A stretch of DNA of 42,869 nt, from positions 1-42,869 of the forward strand of contig PARI01000036.1 in NCBI GenBank assembly GCA_002711415.1. The letters are read 5' to 3'. This document shows, piece by piece, positions 16,007 through 23,265 of this stretch; the stretch's first letter is position 1, and each line of letters starts with the position of its first letter. The position numbers were made by a program, and so were the translations under genes. The notes beneath the pieces were generated by a model. The model made no database searches. It was not told where the DNA came from and worked only from the letters and a program-made list of their open reading frames with translations. This stretch comes from Phycisphaerae bacterium (GTDB lineage: Bacteria; Planctomycetota; Phycisphaerae; Phycisphaerales; SM1A02).

Positions 16007-16015
16007 ATTGTACCA
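16007..16015 (-). promoter_or_regulatory. Extended -10 promoter of nuoG
   Basis: Minus-strand TGG-TACAAT, 35 bp before the ATG at 15972, with TTCCTG at 17-bp spacing as a poor -35. The extended TGn element would compensate. The same TGGTAC core occurs upstream of tRNA-Leu and the first lpxD. Confidence 0.4.
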
Positions 16016-16077
16016 AAGCAGGGTCGAGGCAGGAATTTCGACGAATCCCGAATTTTCTTTCGTGGACGACGCCCTCG

Positions 16078-16187
16078 TGCTAAATTGAACCTGCACGGAG
16101 AGTGCGATGCGATGCCTTCGGGCAACCGATACGCAACTCCGACAAGACCGGACTGGCTGTGGGGGCTGGTCCGGTCTTTGCATTTTT
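16078..16187 (+). ncRNA. Candidate small RNA of about 95 nt with its own promoter and terminator
   Basis: The plus strand has an extended -10, TGC-TAAATT (16078-16086), giving a predicted start near 16092. The RNA would form GCAC-GGAGA-GTGC (16093-16105), then a TGCC-TTCG-GGCA hairpin flanked by GCG/CGC, then an unpaired ACTCC (16136-16140). It ends in a terminator at 16144-16187. The GGAG in the first loop can pair with CTCC at 16137-16140, giving a possible pseudoknot or switch. No plus-strand protein gene follows, since the next gene (16212-16919) is on the other strand, so a riboswitch is unlikely. It diverges from the nuoG promoter, about 65 bp away. I cannot match it to a named RNA family. 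Prediction is by eye only. Confidence 0.5.
16144..16187 (+). terminator. Rho-independent terminator of the candidate small RNA
   Basis: AAGACCGGAC (16144-16153) pairs perfectly with GTCCGGTCTT (16169-16178), followed by TGCATTTTTG on the plus strand. No T-run follows on the minus strand, so the orientation is clear. Confidence 0.75.
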
Positions 16188-16211
16188 GAACTGAAACCAG
16201 GCGTGGTGATC

Positions 16212-16919
16212 TTATGGAGAACTGCCGGCATCCTGCTCAACAGGGCGGCGACTCGTACGACATTGCACGTACATGGAACCGTCCACGACCTCGATGTCGA
16301 TGATCCGCACCTGTCGCCCGTCAGCCAGGCCGATCACCGGATCGATCGGATCGGAGAATTCAGCTGGATCGGATTCGGAGACCAGTGAACCGATGGCGGA
16401 TTCGATCAACGGGACGAGGACCGTCGGCTTGATGACCAGGATCGAAAGGCGACCGACGAATCCATCCTCCCAGGACAGGCTCAGCCGACCATTGACGATC
16501 GACGGCTCGATCGAGGCCCCGATGATGACGTCCATTCCGAGTGTTCGCCTGGTCGCCGCCACCACGACATGACCATCCTGGAACGATACCTGCGGCATGC
16601 CGACGCCCTCGGGCCATTGGAGTTGCTGGTCATGGTCGATCCAGCGAGGAAGCCTCCTGGCCAACCAGGCGTTGACGTCTTCCTGCCTGATGCGGACCGC
16701 CCAGGATTCCTGGTCGGGCCTGATGCGCTGGAAGCCGGAGACGATCCCCTGTTCGAACTGGCTGGCCTGCTCGACCTCGGTCGGATCGACTTCGGCCGGC
16801 TGGATCCACCACCCGGGCCGAGACAATACGAGCGCCACGATCAACAGGAGACCGATCGGGATCATGGCCGCGATGACCAGCAATATGCGCCGTGATGAGA
16901 GCCGCCTGGCTGAACCCAT
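16212..16919 (-). CDS. Single-pass membrane protein, DUF2140 (YpmS)-like
   Basis: 235 residues. A basic start is followed by a hydrophobic segment at about 11-33, then a soluble domain likely outside the cytoplasm. The V-R-I-R-Q-E-D-V-N-A-W-L stretch followed by a V-S-F-Q-D-G-H-V-V-V-A-A strand resembles the beginning of YpmS/DUF2140 proteins, a lipid-binding-like fold of unknown role; this match is by eye and weak. The ATG overlaps the stop of the upstream ketosynthase gene (TGATG), so translation is coupled and a shared process is likely. The tail is rich in Asp and Ser. No catalytic motif is visible. Confidence 0.6.
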   Translation of the reverse strand: MGSARRLSSRRILLVIAAMIPIGLLLIVALVLSRPGWWIQPAEVDPTEVEQASQFEQGIVSGFQRIRPDQESWAVRIRQEDVNAWLARRLPRWIDHDQQLQWPEGVGMPQVSFQDGHVVVAATRRTLGMDVIIGASIEPSIVNGRLSLSWEDGFVGRLSILVIKPTVLVPLIESAIGSLVSESDPAEFSDPIDPVIGLADGRQVRIIDIEVVDGSMYVQCRTSRRPVEQDAGSSP

Positions 16920-18238
16920 CAGTCGCGATCCGTCTGGAACCGCGTGACGACGAGCGTGTCGTTCTGTCCGCCGAACCCGAAGGAGTTGGACATGCAGGTC
17001 GTGATATCAGCCTGGCGGGAGTGGTTCGGAACGTAATCGAGGTCCAGGTCAGGATCCTGGTGTTCCAGGTTGATCGTCGGAGGCAGAACGCCGTGACGGA
17101 TCGCCTGAATGCAGGTGATCAACTCGACGACGCCTGCAGCAGCGATGAGGTGCCCCATCATCGACTTGATGGAACTCATCGGGATCCTGTGGGCGTTCTC
17201 ACCGAACACCCGCTTGACGGCAAGGGTCTCGATCGAGTCGTTTTCCTTGGTCCCGGTGCCGTGTGCGGAGATGTAGTCCACGGGCGGGGCATCCTTCATC
17301 GCCGGGTCGATGCCGGCCTGGGCCAGGGCCATGCTCATCGCCGCTGCCGGACCGCGCCCCTCCGGATGGATGTCGGTGATGCGGAACGCGTCGGCACTGG
17401 AGCCGTACCCGATGATCTCGGCCAACGGCTCCGCCCCTCTCTTCATCGCATGCTCGTAGTTCTCAAGGACGATCATGCCGGAACCTTCTCCCATCACGAA
17501 ACCATTACGAGTCACGTCGAATGGACGCGAGGCGCGAGTGGGATCGCCGTCGGATGTGCTCAGTGCGGTCAGCCTGTTGAACCCGGTCACACCGAGTACG
17601 TGGATCATCGTGTGCGTGCCGCCGGCGAGCATGACGTCGGTCTCGCCTCGCCTGAGCATCGAGCAGGCCTCGCCGATCGCCTGGGTGCTGGCGGCGCAGG
17701 CGGTCAGGCAGTTGTAGCATGGTCCACGAACGGCGAATTCACGCGCCAGATGCGACAGGGTCATGTTGGGCTCCTGCTCGATCTCGCGGATCGCGTTCAT
17801 CTCCTTCAACGCGGTCTCGGCCCACCGGCGCCCGTCGACCCGGCCGAGCTGGTCATCCCAGCCGGAGAGATTGCTCAACGTGAAGTTGTCGAAATCAAGA
17901 ACGCCTTCACCGGCGCCGAGGTAGATTCCGACCCGCCGGGGATCCACGCCGGCTTCGCCGAGGGCCGACTGGTTCCAGGCCTGGCGAGCGGCGCCCAGTG
18001 CGAACTTGGTGTTCAAGCCCGCCAACTCGTGGACGCTCGGATCATCGACGAACGACTCGTATTCGTAGTCCTTGACCTCCGCGGCGAACTTGGTCGGGAA
18101 GGTCGATGCATTGAACCTCGTGATGGGCGCCATCCCGGACTCGGAACCGACCAGTCGCTCCCACACCTGCTCGATGTCGTGCCCCAACGGAGTCACCCAT
18201 CCCATTCCGGTCACCACGATGCGTTGATGATCATTCAT
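16919..18238 (-). CDS. Beta-ketoacyl-ACP synthase II-like (active ketosynthase)
   Basis: Condensing enzyme of the FabF/KS-alpha type, 439 residues. It joins an acyl group on its Cys with malonyl-ACP. The triad is intact: Cys181 in L-T-A-C-A-A-S-T, His326 in S-A-H-G-T-G-T and His363 in M-M-G-H-L-I-A-A-A-G. It is about 30 residues longer than E. coli FabF, mainly around 110-160. The ATG at 18238 starts M-N-D-H-Q-R-I-V-V-T-G-M-G, the family start, and overlaps the stop of the upstream ketosynthase-like gene by 8 bp. Downstream it overlaps the DUF2140-like gene. No acyl carrier protein, ketoreductase or malonyl transferase gene is in the operon seen here. Role may be primary fatty acid elongation or a specialised polyketide or lipid. 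Confidence 0.9.
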   Translation of the reverse strand: MNDHQRIVVTGMGWVTPLGHDIEQVWERLVGSESGMAPITRFNASTFPTKFAAEVKDYEYESFVDDPSVHELAGLNTKFALGAARQAWNQSALGEAGVDPRRVGIYLGAGEGVLDFDNFTLSNLSGWDDQLGRVDGRRWAETALKEMNAIREIEQEPNMTLSHLAREFAVRGPCYNCLTACAASTQAIGEACSMLRRGETDVMLAGGTHTMIHVLGVTGFNRLTALSTSDGDPTRASRPFDVTRNGFVMGEGSGMIVLENYEHAMKRGAEPLAEIIGYGSSADAFRITDIHPEGRGPAAAMSMALAQAGIDPAMKDAPPVDYISAHGTGTKENDSIETLAVKRVFGENAHRIPMSSIKSMMGHLIAAAGVVELITCIQAIRHGVLPPTINLEHQDPDLDLDYVPNHSRQADITTCMSNSFGFGGQNDTLVVTRFQTDRD

Positions 18239-19556
18239 CGTCGGGCCTCCCGAGGACAAGGGCCGCCACCTGGCCGCCAAGCCCGACGTTGAACACGAGG
18301 GCATGGGTGATGTCCGCTGGCGAGGACGCCCGTGTCGCGGCACCTCGGAGTTCATCCAGCTCGCACCCGTTGATGCAGGCCGGCATGACCTGTTCCTTCA
18401 ACGCCTTGGCGGCGACGCAGGTCGCGAGTGCGCCCATGCCGGCACCGCAGAGCCCGACCGACGGGACCGTCGTCACGATCGGCATGTCCGCAAGTGCTTC
18501 CTTGAAGACCGAGGCCAGTGCGGCCTTCTCGGCGTCGTCGATCGAACGGATGCCGTAGCCGCCTGGAAGGATCATGTCGATGTCCCCAGGCCCGACCCCG
18601 GCCTCGGACATCGCCAGGGTGATCGCATCGACGAGACCGTCCGGGTTGACCTGGAGGCTTGCAGGATCGGTGTACTCGGCCTGGGCCGCCGCGAACCCAA
18701 GCACGGTGGCATAGATGTCGGCTCCGCGCTGGCGTGCATGGGAGGCATCCTCGAGGACGAGGATTCCTCCACCCTCGCCGAGGATCGACCCGGCCGCCTG
18801 GGGGTCGAATGGCCTGACCAGTTCGGTGGGATCGTGCCCAGAGGTGGCCGCGAGCCGACCTGCGAAGTGCTGCCGGAGCAGTCCCATCAGGTGGATCTTG
18901 GATTCGGCGCCCCCGGTGAGGCAGCAGTCGGCGTCACCACGCTGGATGACACGGATCGATTCACCGATCGAGAGGATGCTGCTGGCCTCGGCGCACGTGA
19001 TGGTGTTGCTGGGGCCCTGACAGTCATGAACGATCGTCACATGGCACGCAAGCATGTTGGGAAGGTACTTCAGCAGCCACAGCGGGGTGAGGTTCTCCAT
19101 CCCGCTTTGTCCCCACTGTTCCACGTCAAACCCGCCCTGCTCGTCACGGCTGGTGGACATGGCGGCAGTCAGCTCGTCCGTATCGGCGGCGATCAGACCC
19201 GCCCCGATGTGACACCCCATCCGGCAGGGCTCGACGGTGGGCAACGCATCCGGATCGGTCGCCTTGGTGACCAGCGAGGCATCATCGACGGCTGCTGCTG
19301 CAGCACCGACGGCAAGCTCGATGTCACGGGACATGACCTTGGTCGCCTTTCGATAGGACTTGGGCACGCTCTTCCTGATGTCGAAGAGATCCCTGGACAG
19401 CACGGCCGCGGCATCGCATGGAAACCCAGAGGCATCGAACGTACTGATCCGATCGATCGCTGTGCGACCCTCGAGCATCGCGTTCCAAAGCGGCTCGATT
19501 CCCACGCCGAATGCCGAGATCGGCCCAAGGCCTGTCAGGTAGAGTCTGCGATCCAT
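18231..19556 (-). CDS. Catalytically degenerate ketosynthase (KS-beta / chain-length-factor-like)
   Basis: Thiolase-fold protein of 441 residues related to FabF, with the N-terminal Y-L-T-G-L-G and a late G-L-G-G-Q pattern. Aligned by eye at the G-P-S motif (181-183), the nucleophile Cys position is Glu190 (sequence I-T-C-A-E-A-S); a Cys two residues earlier is out of register. The HGTGT motif is replaced by G-G-Y-G-I at 332-336, and the second active-site His region reads S-V-G-L-C-G-A-G. All three catalytic residues therefore appear lost. It precedes and overlaps an intact ketosynthase gene by 8 bp, the arrangement expected of obligate heterodimers such as KS-alpha/KS-beta of type II polyketide systems, although there the alpha gene usually comes first. 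Partner role is inferred. Confidence 0.82.
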   Translation of the reverse strand: MDRRLYLTGLGPISAFGVGIEPLWNAMLEGRTAIDRISTFDASGFPCDAAAVLSRDLFDIRKSVPKSYRKATKVMSRDIELAVGAAAAAVDDASLVTKATDPDALPTVEPCRMGCHIGAGLIAADTDELTAAMSTSRDEQGGFDVEQWGQSGMENLTPLWLLKYLPNMLACHVTIVHDCQGPSNTITCAEASSILSIGESIRVIQRGDADCCLTGGAESKIHLMGLLRQHFAGRLAATSGHDPTELVRPFDPQAAGSILGEGGGILVLEDASHARQRGADIYATVLGFAAAQAEYTDPASLQVNPDGLVDAITLAMSEAGVGPGDIDMILPGGYGIRSIDDAEKAALASVFKEALADMPIVTTVPSVGLCGAGMGALATCVAAKALKEQVMPACINGCELDELRGAATRASSPADITHALVFNVGLGGQVAALVLGRPDDE

Positions 19557-19604
19557 GGTGTGGCAGTGTACAACGCGAGCAGTCGGGCCGCCGTCATGGT
19601 CGAG

Positions 19605-20966
19605 TCAGGACCGGGATTGATCCGATCGACCCATGTGACCGGCGATCCTCATCGCCATCTCCAGCGCCTGCTCGTAGTTCAGGCGTGGGTCGACCTGGGA
19701 TCGATAGGAGTGGCGGAGATCCTGCTCCTGGAGGCCCCTTGCCCCACCGATGCACTCGGTGACGTTCTCCCCGGTCAGTTCGAAATGCACCCCGCCGAGA
19801 TGCGATCCCTGGGTTCGGTGGATGTCGAAGGCCTGCTCAAGCTCGTCGAGGATGTCATCGAAGCGACGGGTCTTCACCGTACGTCCATCGTCGATGGTCG
19901 CGGTGCGGGTGTTTCCATGCATCGGATCGGAGCTGAAGAGCACCGTGCGGCCCGAAGCCCTGACCTGCTCGATCAGACGAGGCAGTTCCTCGGCCACCCG
20001 ATCGGCACCGAAGCGGTGAATGATCGTCAAGCGTCCGGGCTCGTCATTGGGGTGCAGTTGGTCGATCATCTGGCGAAGGTCGTCCGAGGAGAACCCGGGG
20101 CCGATCTTCAGGCCGATGGGATTCCGGATTCCCCGGAAGTACTCGACATGACCGCTCCCGGGAATCGCCGTCCTCATTCCGATCCACGGCATGTGCGTCG
20201 AGAGGTCGTACCACCCATGACGATGAGGGACCTCCCGGGTCTGCGCGGCCTCGTAGTCGAGCACCAGTCCCTCGTGGCTGGTGAAGAAGTCGACACGGTT
20301 GATCTGACCGATCTGCGTACCGGCGAGCGTCTCCATGAACCGGAGGCTCTCGGCGATCGATTCGACCATGCGCTGGTATTCCTCCGCGCGCGGGGAGTGG
20401 TGAACGAAGTCGAGATCCCAGTACTCGGGGTGATGAAGATCGGCAAAGCCACCATCGATCAGTGCGCGGATGAAGTTGAGCGTCAACGCGGCCCTCTCGT
20501 AGCCACGGACGAGCAGGTTCGGATCCGGACGCCTCGAGACGGCATCGGGTTCGGGCTTGTTGATCAGGTCCCCACGGTAGGTAGGCATCTCCTCTCCGTC
20601 GATCAACTCGGTTTCGGCCGATCTGGGCTTGGCGTACTGCCCGGCGAAGCGACCGACGCGGATGATCCTCCGTCGAGAACCGTGCACCAGGACGAGGCTC
20701 ATCTGCAGCAGGATCTTCAGCTTGGCCGCGATGGTGTCGGAATCACAGTCCTGAAACCGCTCGGCGCAGTCCCCACCCTGAAGGAGGAACCGTTCTCCTC
20801 GGGCGGCCTCGGCCAACTGTGATTTCAGGGACTCGATCTCCCAGCTGGTCACCAGTGGTGGCATCGCTTTCAACTGGCCCAGCGCCTGCTGGAAGGACTC
20901 CTGGTCGTCGTAGGTGGGCTGCTGCCTGCAGGGCGAGTTCTTCCATGAGTCCGGGCACCAGGTCAT
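19605..20966 (-). CDS. 3-deoxy-D-arabino-heptulosonate 7-phosphate synthase, class II
   Basis: First step of the shikimate pathway: phosphoenolpyruvate plus erythrose 4-phosphate to DAHP. The 453-residue protein is the normal length of class II (plant/AroA-II) enzymes. It starts with T-W-C-P-D-S-W and Q-Q-P-T-Y, then F-L-L-Q-G-G-D-C-A-E with the metal-binding Cys. Other signatures include R-V-G-R-F-A-G-Q-Y-A-K-P-R, F-F-T-S-H-E-G-L, K-I-G-P-G and S-D-P-M-H-G-N-T. The ATG at 20966 aligns with the family start. The residues of the metal site (Cys, His in the SDPMHGN region, Glu) appear conserved. It is separated from the ketosynthase pair by 48 bp, so it may be co-transcribed with it, and its upstream region holds a terminator that isolates it from tRNA-Leu. 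Confidence 0.95.
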   Translation of the reverse strand: MTWCPDSWKNSPCRQQPTYDDQESFQQALGQLKAMPPLVTSWEIESLKSQLAEAARGERFLLQGGDCAERFQDCDSDTIAAKLKILLQMSLVLVHGSRRRIIRVGRFAGQYAKPRSAETELIDGEEMPTYRGDLINKPEPDAVSRRPDPNLLVRGYERAALTLNFIRALIDGGFADLHHPEYWDLDFVHHSPRAEEYQRMVESIAESLRFMETLAGTQIGQINRVDFFTSHEGLVLDYEAAQTREVPHRHGWYDLSTHMPWIGMRTAIPGSGHVEYFRGIRNPIGLKIGPGFSSDDLRQMIDQLHPNDEPGRLTIIHRFGADRVAEELPRLIEQVRASGRTVLFSSDPMHGNTRTATIDDGRTVKTRRFDDILDELEQAFDIHRTQGSHLGGVHFELTGENVTECIGGARGLQEQDLRHSYRSQVDPRLNYEQALEMAMRIAGHMGRSDQSRS

Positions 20967-21073
20967 CGTCTTGATCCGTGAAGAGATGTGGGGTTCTCAT
21001 GGTAGACGCATTGCGGCGCGTGGGCGAACCCACGTGTTGCCGTATTGATCGGCGCGGACATGGGTGGGGATGT

Positions 21074-21129
21074 AAAAAGCCCGTTGCCAGGGTCCGGCAC
21101 GCCCAGCCGACCCTGTCGATGCAACGGGC
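21074..21129 (-). terminator. Minus-strand Rho-independent terminator
   Basis: GCCCGTTGC (21079-21087) pairs with GCAACGGGC (21121-21129), with an inner CAGGGTC/GACCCTG stem. On the minus strand it is followed by TTTTT (21078-21074). It would end a leftward transcript, probably that of tRNA-Leu, leaving a trailer of about 240 nt. Confidence 0.75.
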
Positions 21130-21182
21130 ACTGTTCTCTTTGGATGCTTCTGGGTGGGATTGATTCCCGTTCAGGAGGAACT

Positions 21183-21419
21183 ATGGGGACCCTTGGTGGA
21201 ATTCTCCGTCATCCAGGCGGCATGGCATGGGCACCCAGTGGCAGGGCACTGGATCAAACCATGTATGCAGCATGGCTCTTACTCATGTGTGTGTTCGCAT
21301 GGGACGTTCGAAAGGTTCCCCGAATCGGGGTTTCCAGCCTTAATGGCACGCTGAACGCTCCTGCTGGTCATGCGGGCGACAGGATTCGAACCTGCACGGG
21401 TTGCCCCACGGGAACCTAA
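21183..21419 (+). CDS. Doubtful small reading frame with a perfect Shine-Dalgarno
   Basis: A 78-codon frame whose ATG (21183) follows AGGAGGAACT, the best ribosome site in the area. The predicted protein has a hydrophobic stretch around Y-A-A-W-L-L-L-M-C-V-F-A-W. However, its last third reads antisense through the tRNA-Leu gene, and codon use is not clearly gene-like. No plus-strand promoter or downstream terminator is evident. Listed because the gap 20967-21370 otherwise holds only the minus-strand terminator and, at 21318-21330, a palindrome CCCCGA-A-TCGGGG. Probably not a gene, or a shorter one. Confidence 0.2.
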   Translation: MGTLGGILRHPGGMAWAPSGRALDQTMYAAWLLLMCVFAWDVRKVPRIGVSSLNGTLNAPAGHAGDRIRTCTGCPTGT

Positions 21420-21452
21420 ATCCCGCGCGTCTGCCAATTTCGCCACGCCCGC
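21371..21452 (-). tRNA. tRNA-Leu (anticodon UAG)
   Basis: 82-nt class II tRNA. The acceptor stem GCGGGCG pairs with CGCCCGC, with discriminator A. The D-arm contains AATTGGCAGAC, the anticodon stem CGGGA/TCCCG closes a TTTAGGT loop with anticodon TAG, a variable arm TGGGGCAACCC follows, and the T-arm has GGTTCGAATCC. The 3' CCA is not encoded and must be added by the CCA-adding enzyme. A terminator lies about 240 bp downstream on the same strand. Confidence 0.96.
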
Positions 21453-21462
21453 GGCGACCTTG

Positions 21463-21471
21463 AGGGTACCA
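21463..21471 (-). promoter_or_regulatory. Extended -10 promoter of tRNA-Leu
   Basis: Minus-strand TGG-TACCCT, ending 10 bp before the mature 5' end of the tRNA, with TGTGAA at 17-bp spacing as a possible -35. The position is right for a tRNA promoter. Confidence 0.4.
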
Positions 21472-21550
21472 TGCTGCCGTTGGTTTCACAGTCGCAGGTT
21501 GCGATCCCGGGCATGGAAAGAACCGGGGTCATTCACGAGGATCCGGCTCC

Positions 21551-22102
21551 ATGAATGTCGTATCACTCCTGGCAAGAATCGTATTCCTGATCACCTTCCT
21601 CCCGACGGGCTGGAACATGATCATGACCCACAAGGACTTCACGGCCGAGCAGGGCCATGTCCTCAAGGAACTTGGCGTCCAACCCGAGAACGAGGACGAA
21701 TCCGGCGACGAGATGTTCAAGGCTCGCAAGCTCAACCAGATGGCGCTGTTGTTCCATGAAAACGGGATCGCCAACGCACGGGCCATCAGTTGGACGGTCG
21801 CGATCGGGGAACTCGTCATCGGCGTACTGGCCCTGCCGGGCCTATTCACGCGATTGCTGGGTGCCATGGTCCTGGTACTGAACATCGGCTGGTTCTGCCT
21901 GATCTCGCTCCAGCCGGCGATCGAGCATGCCGTCTTCGGAATGGACCACGTCGACTTCACCAACATGATCCTCCAGTTGTGCCTGGCATGCCTGGGCATG
22001 AGCCTGGTCATCATCGGCGGCGGGGCCATGAGTCTGGACCGGATGATCTTCCGGCGACACGATGCGATCGACCCCTCGCCACCGGAACCTGATGATGCGT
22101 GA
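21551..22102 (+). CDS. DoxX-like four-helix membrane protein
   Basis: 183 residues with four hydrophobic segments (about 3-22, 76-98, 100-125 and 133-160), the layout of the DoxX/DoxD family. The first helix is followed by T-G-W-N-M-I, which resembles the family's early G-x-x-K/M motif. Between helices 1 and 2 there is an acidic insertion (E-N-E-D-E-S-G-D-E) of about 40 residues, more than is usual. DoxX proteins are linked to quinone-dependent redox processes, but most have no known role. The tail is acidic and proline-rich. It ends 52 bp before the vWA gene on the same strand and could be the first gene of that transcript. Confidence 0.7.
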   Translation: MNVVSLLARIVFLITFLPTGWNMIMTHKDFTAEQGHVLKELGVQPENEDESGDEMFKARKLNQMALLFHENGIANARAISWTVAIGELVIGVLALPGLFTRLLGAMVLVLNIGWFCLISLQPAIEHAVFGMDHVDFTNMILQLCLACLGMSLVIIGGGAMSLDRMIFRRHDAIDPSPPEPDDA

Positions 22103-22154
22103 GTTTCAGCAGGACGGGTGGGGCCGCATGCAACTGCGAGTATGATTGAACCCA

Positions 22155-23141
22155 ATGCCGACCGAACCGGATACAGCAGGCGAACCGGTCCAACGCGGCC
22201 TTCAGGCACAGACACCGGCCCAGCAGCAGGCCGGTCGGATTGTTCCATGGTTCATCTCGCTCGGGCTTCACGGTCTCCTCGTCATGGTCGCCTTCGTCGT
22301 GACCTGGTCGGTCATCAACACGGACCGGGAGGAACCCATCACGGTGGTGGCGGACTTTGACCAGATGTACCTCGAACCAGTCACCGAGTACGTGGCGACC
22401 GTGCCCGAGCAGGCCGAGTCGACTGAATCCCCCACCGACATCTCCGAAATGATTGATCGCACGCTCGAGGAACTTTCCCTGGACCAGGTGGACATGATCG
22501 CACCCGCATCATCGAGGCCTCCAGACCTTGGGGCAGCCGCACCTGCACGCTCGAGCACCGTCAGCTTCGCCGGACTCAAGGCCACCAACGCACGACGGAT
22601 CATATACGTCGTCGATGCCTCCGGATCGATGATCGGAGCGTTCAGGACGATCGTCGACGAGATGGCACGGTCCCTGGACAGGATGGTCCCGAGACAATCG
22701 TTCGGGATCATCTTCTTCCAGCAGAACAACGCGGTGACGGTGCCGCCACGAGGAAGACTCCAGCCCGCCACCGAGGCCAACAGGGAACGGGCGCTGGCTT
22801 GGATCGAACAAGAGGTCGTTCCCCGGGGTCGAAGCAATCCGCTCAAGGCCATCGAGGCGGCCATCGGGCTCGAGCCGGACGTGATCTTCCTCCTGAGCAA
22901 CGACATCACCGGCTCGGACGAGTACGAGATCGACCAGGAGGAACTCCTGCGAATGCTCGAGACGCTGAACCCAGTCAAGCCTGGCAGGAAGGCCAGGGAA
23001 TGCCAGATCCAGTGCATCCAGTTCCTGGACCCCGATCCACTGGAGACCCTCAAGCGGATCGCGGAAATCCACGGTGGACCGGACGGCTTCAAGTACATCG
23101 ACCGGGAGCAACTTGGGCTCAGGCCGACGGATCGGCAGTGA
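22155..23141 (+). CDS. von Willebrand A protein with a TonB/TolA-like membrane anchor
   Basis: 328 residues from the ATG at 22155 (a TTG at 22146 is also possible; neither has a strong ribosome site). A single transmembrane segment at about 29-54 contains Ser35-x-x-x-His39, the S-x3-H signature that in TonB and TolA couples the helix to ExbB/ExbD or TolQ/TolR. A 90-residue acidic, Pro-containing region follows, likely periplasmic. A vWA domain fills 145-325 with the MIDAS motif D-A-S-G-S at 154-158, a later R-G-R-S-N and a Leu-Leu-Ser-Asn-Asp strand. There is no TonB C-terminal domain. ExbB and two ExbD genes follow. I infer an energised vWA protein that binds a ligand or protein in the envelope. 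Family parts are clear; the joint function is inferred. Confidence 0.8.
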   Translation: MPTEPDTAGEPVQRGLQAQTPAQQQAGRIVPWFISLGLHGLLVMVAFVVTWSVINTDREEPITVVADFDQMYLEPVTEYVATVPEQAESTESPTDISEMIDRTLEELSLDQVDMIAPASSRPPDLGAAAPARSSTVSFAGLKATNARRIIYVVDASGSMIGAFRTIVDEMARSLDRMVPRQSFGIIFFQQNNAVTVPPRGRLQPATEANRERALAWIEQEVVPRGRSNPLKAIEAAIGLEPDVIFLLSNDITGSDEYEIDQEELLRMLETLNPVKPGRKARECQIQCIQFLDPDPLETLKRIAEIHGGPDGFKYIDREQLGLRPTDRQ

Positions 23142-23265
23142 TGAGAGGAAACAGGGACACATATTGACGTGTCGATCCGGCAACTGGCCGATCTGAACCA
23201 GTACATGACACGCTCCAGGACTCTGGATCATTATTGATGATGAAGACAGGAAGGACCAAGAGACA

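Noticed and set aside
16092-16187. Known riboswitch class (glycine, c-di-GMP, fluoride) for the structured RNA
   Set aside because: The core sequences of these classes are absent and no gene follows on the same strand.
18303-20822. 839-codon plus-strand frame opposite the ketosynthase-like and DAHP synthase genes
   Set aside because: Both opposite genes have clear family motifs; the antisense product shows low-complexity character and no start signals.
21371-21452. tRNA-Leu as an integration site
   Set aside because: No integrase gene and no repeat of the tRNA 3' end were seen in the window.
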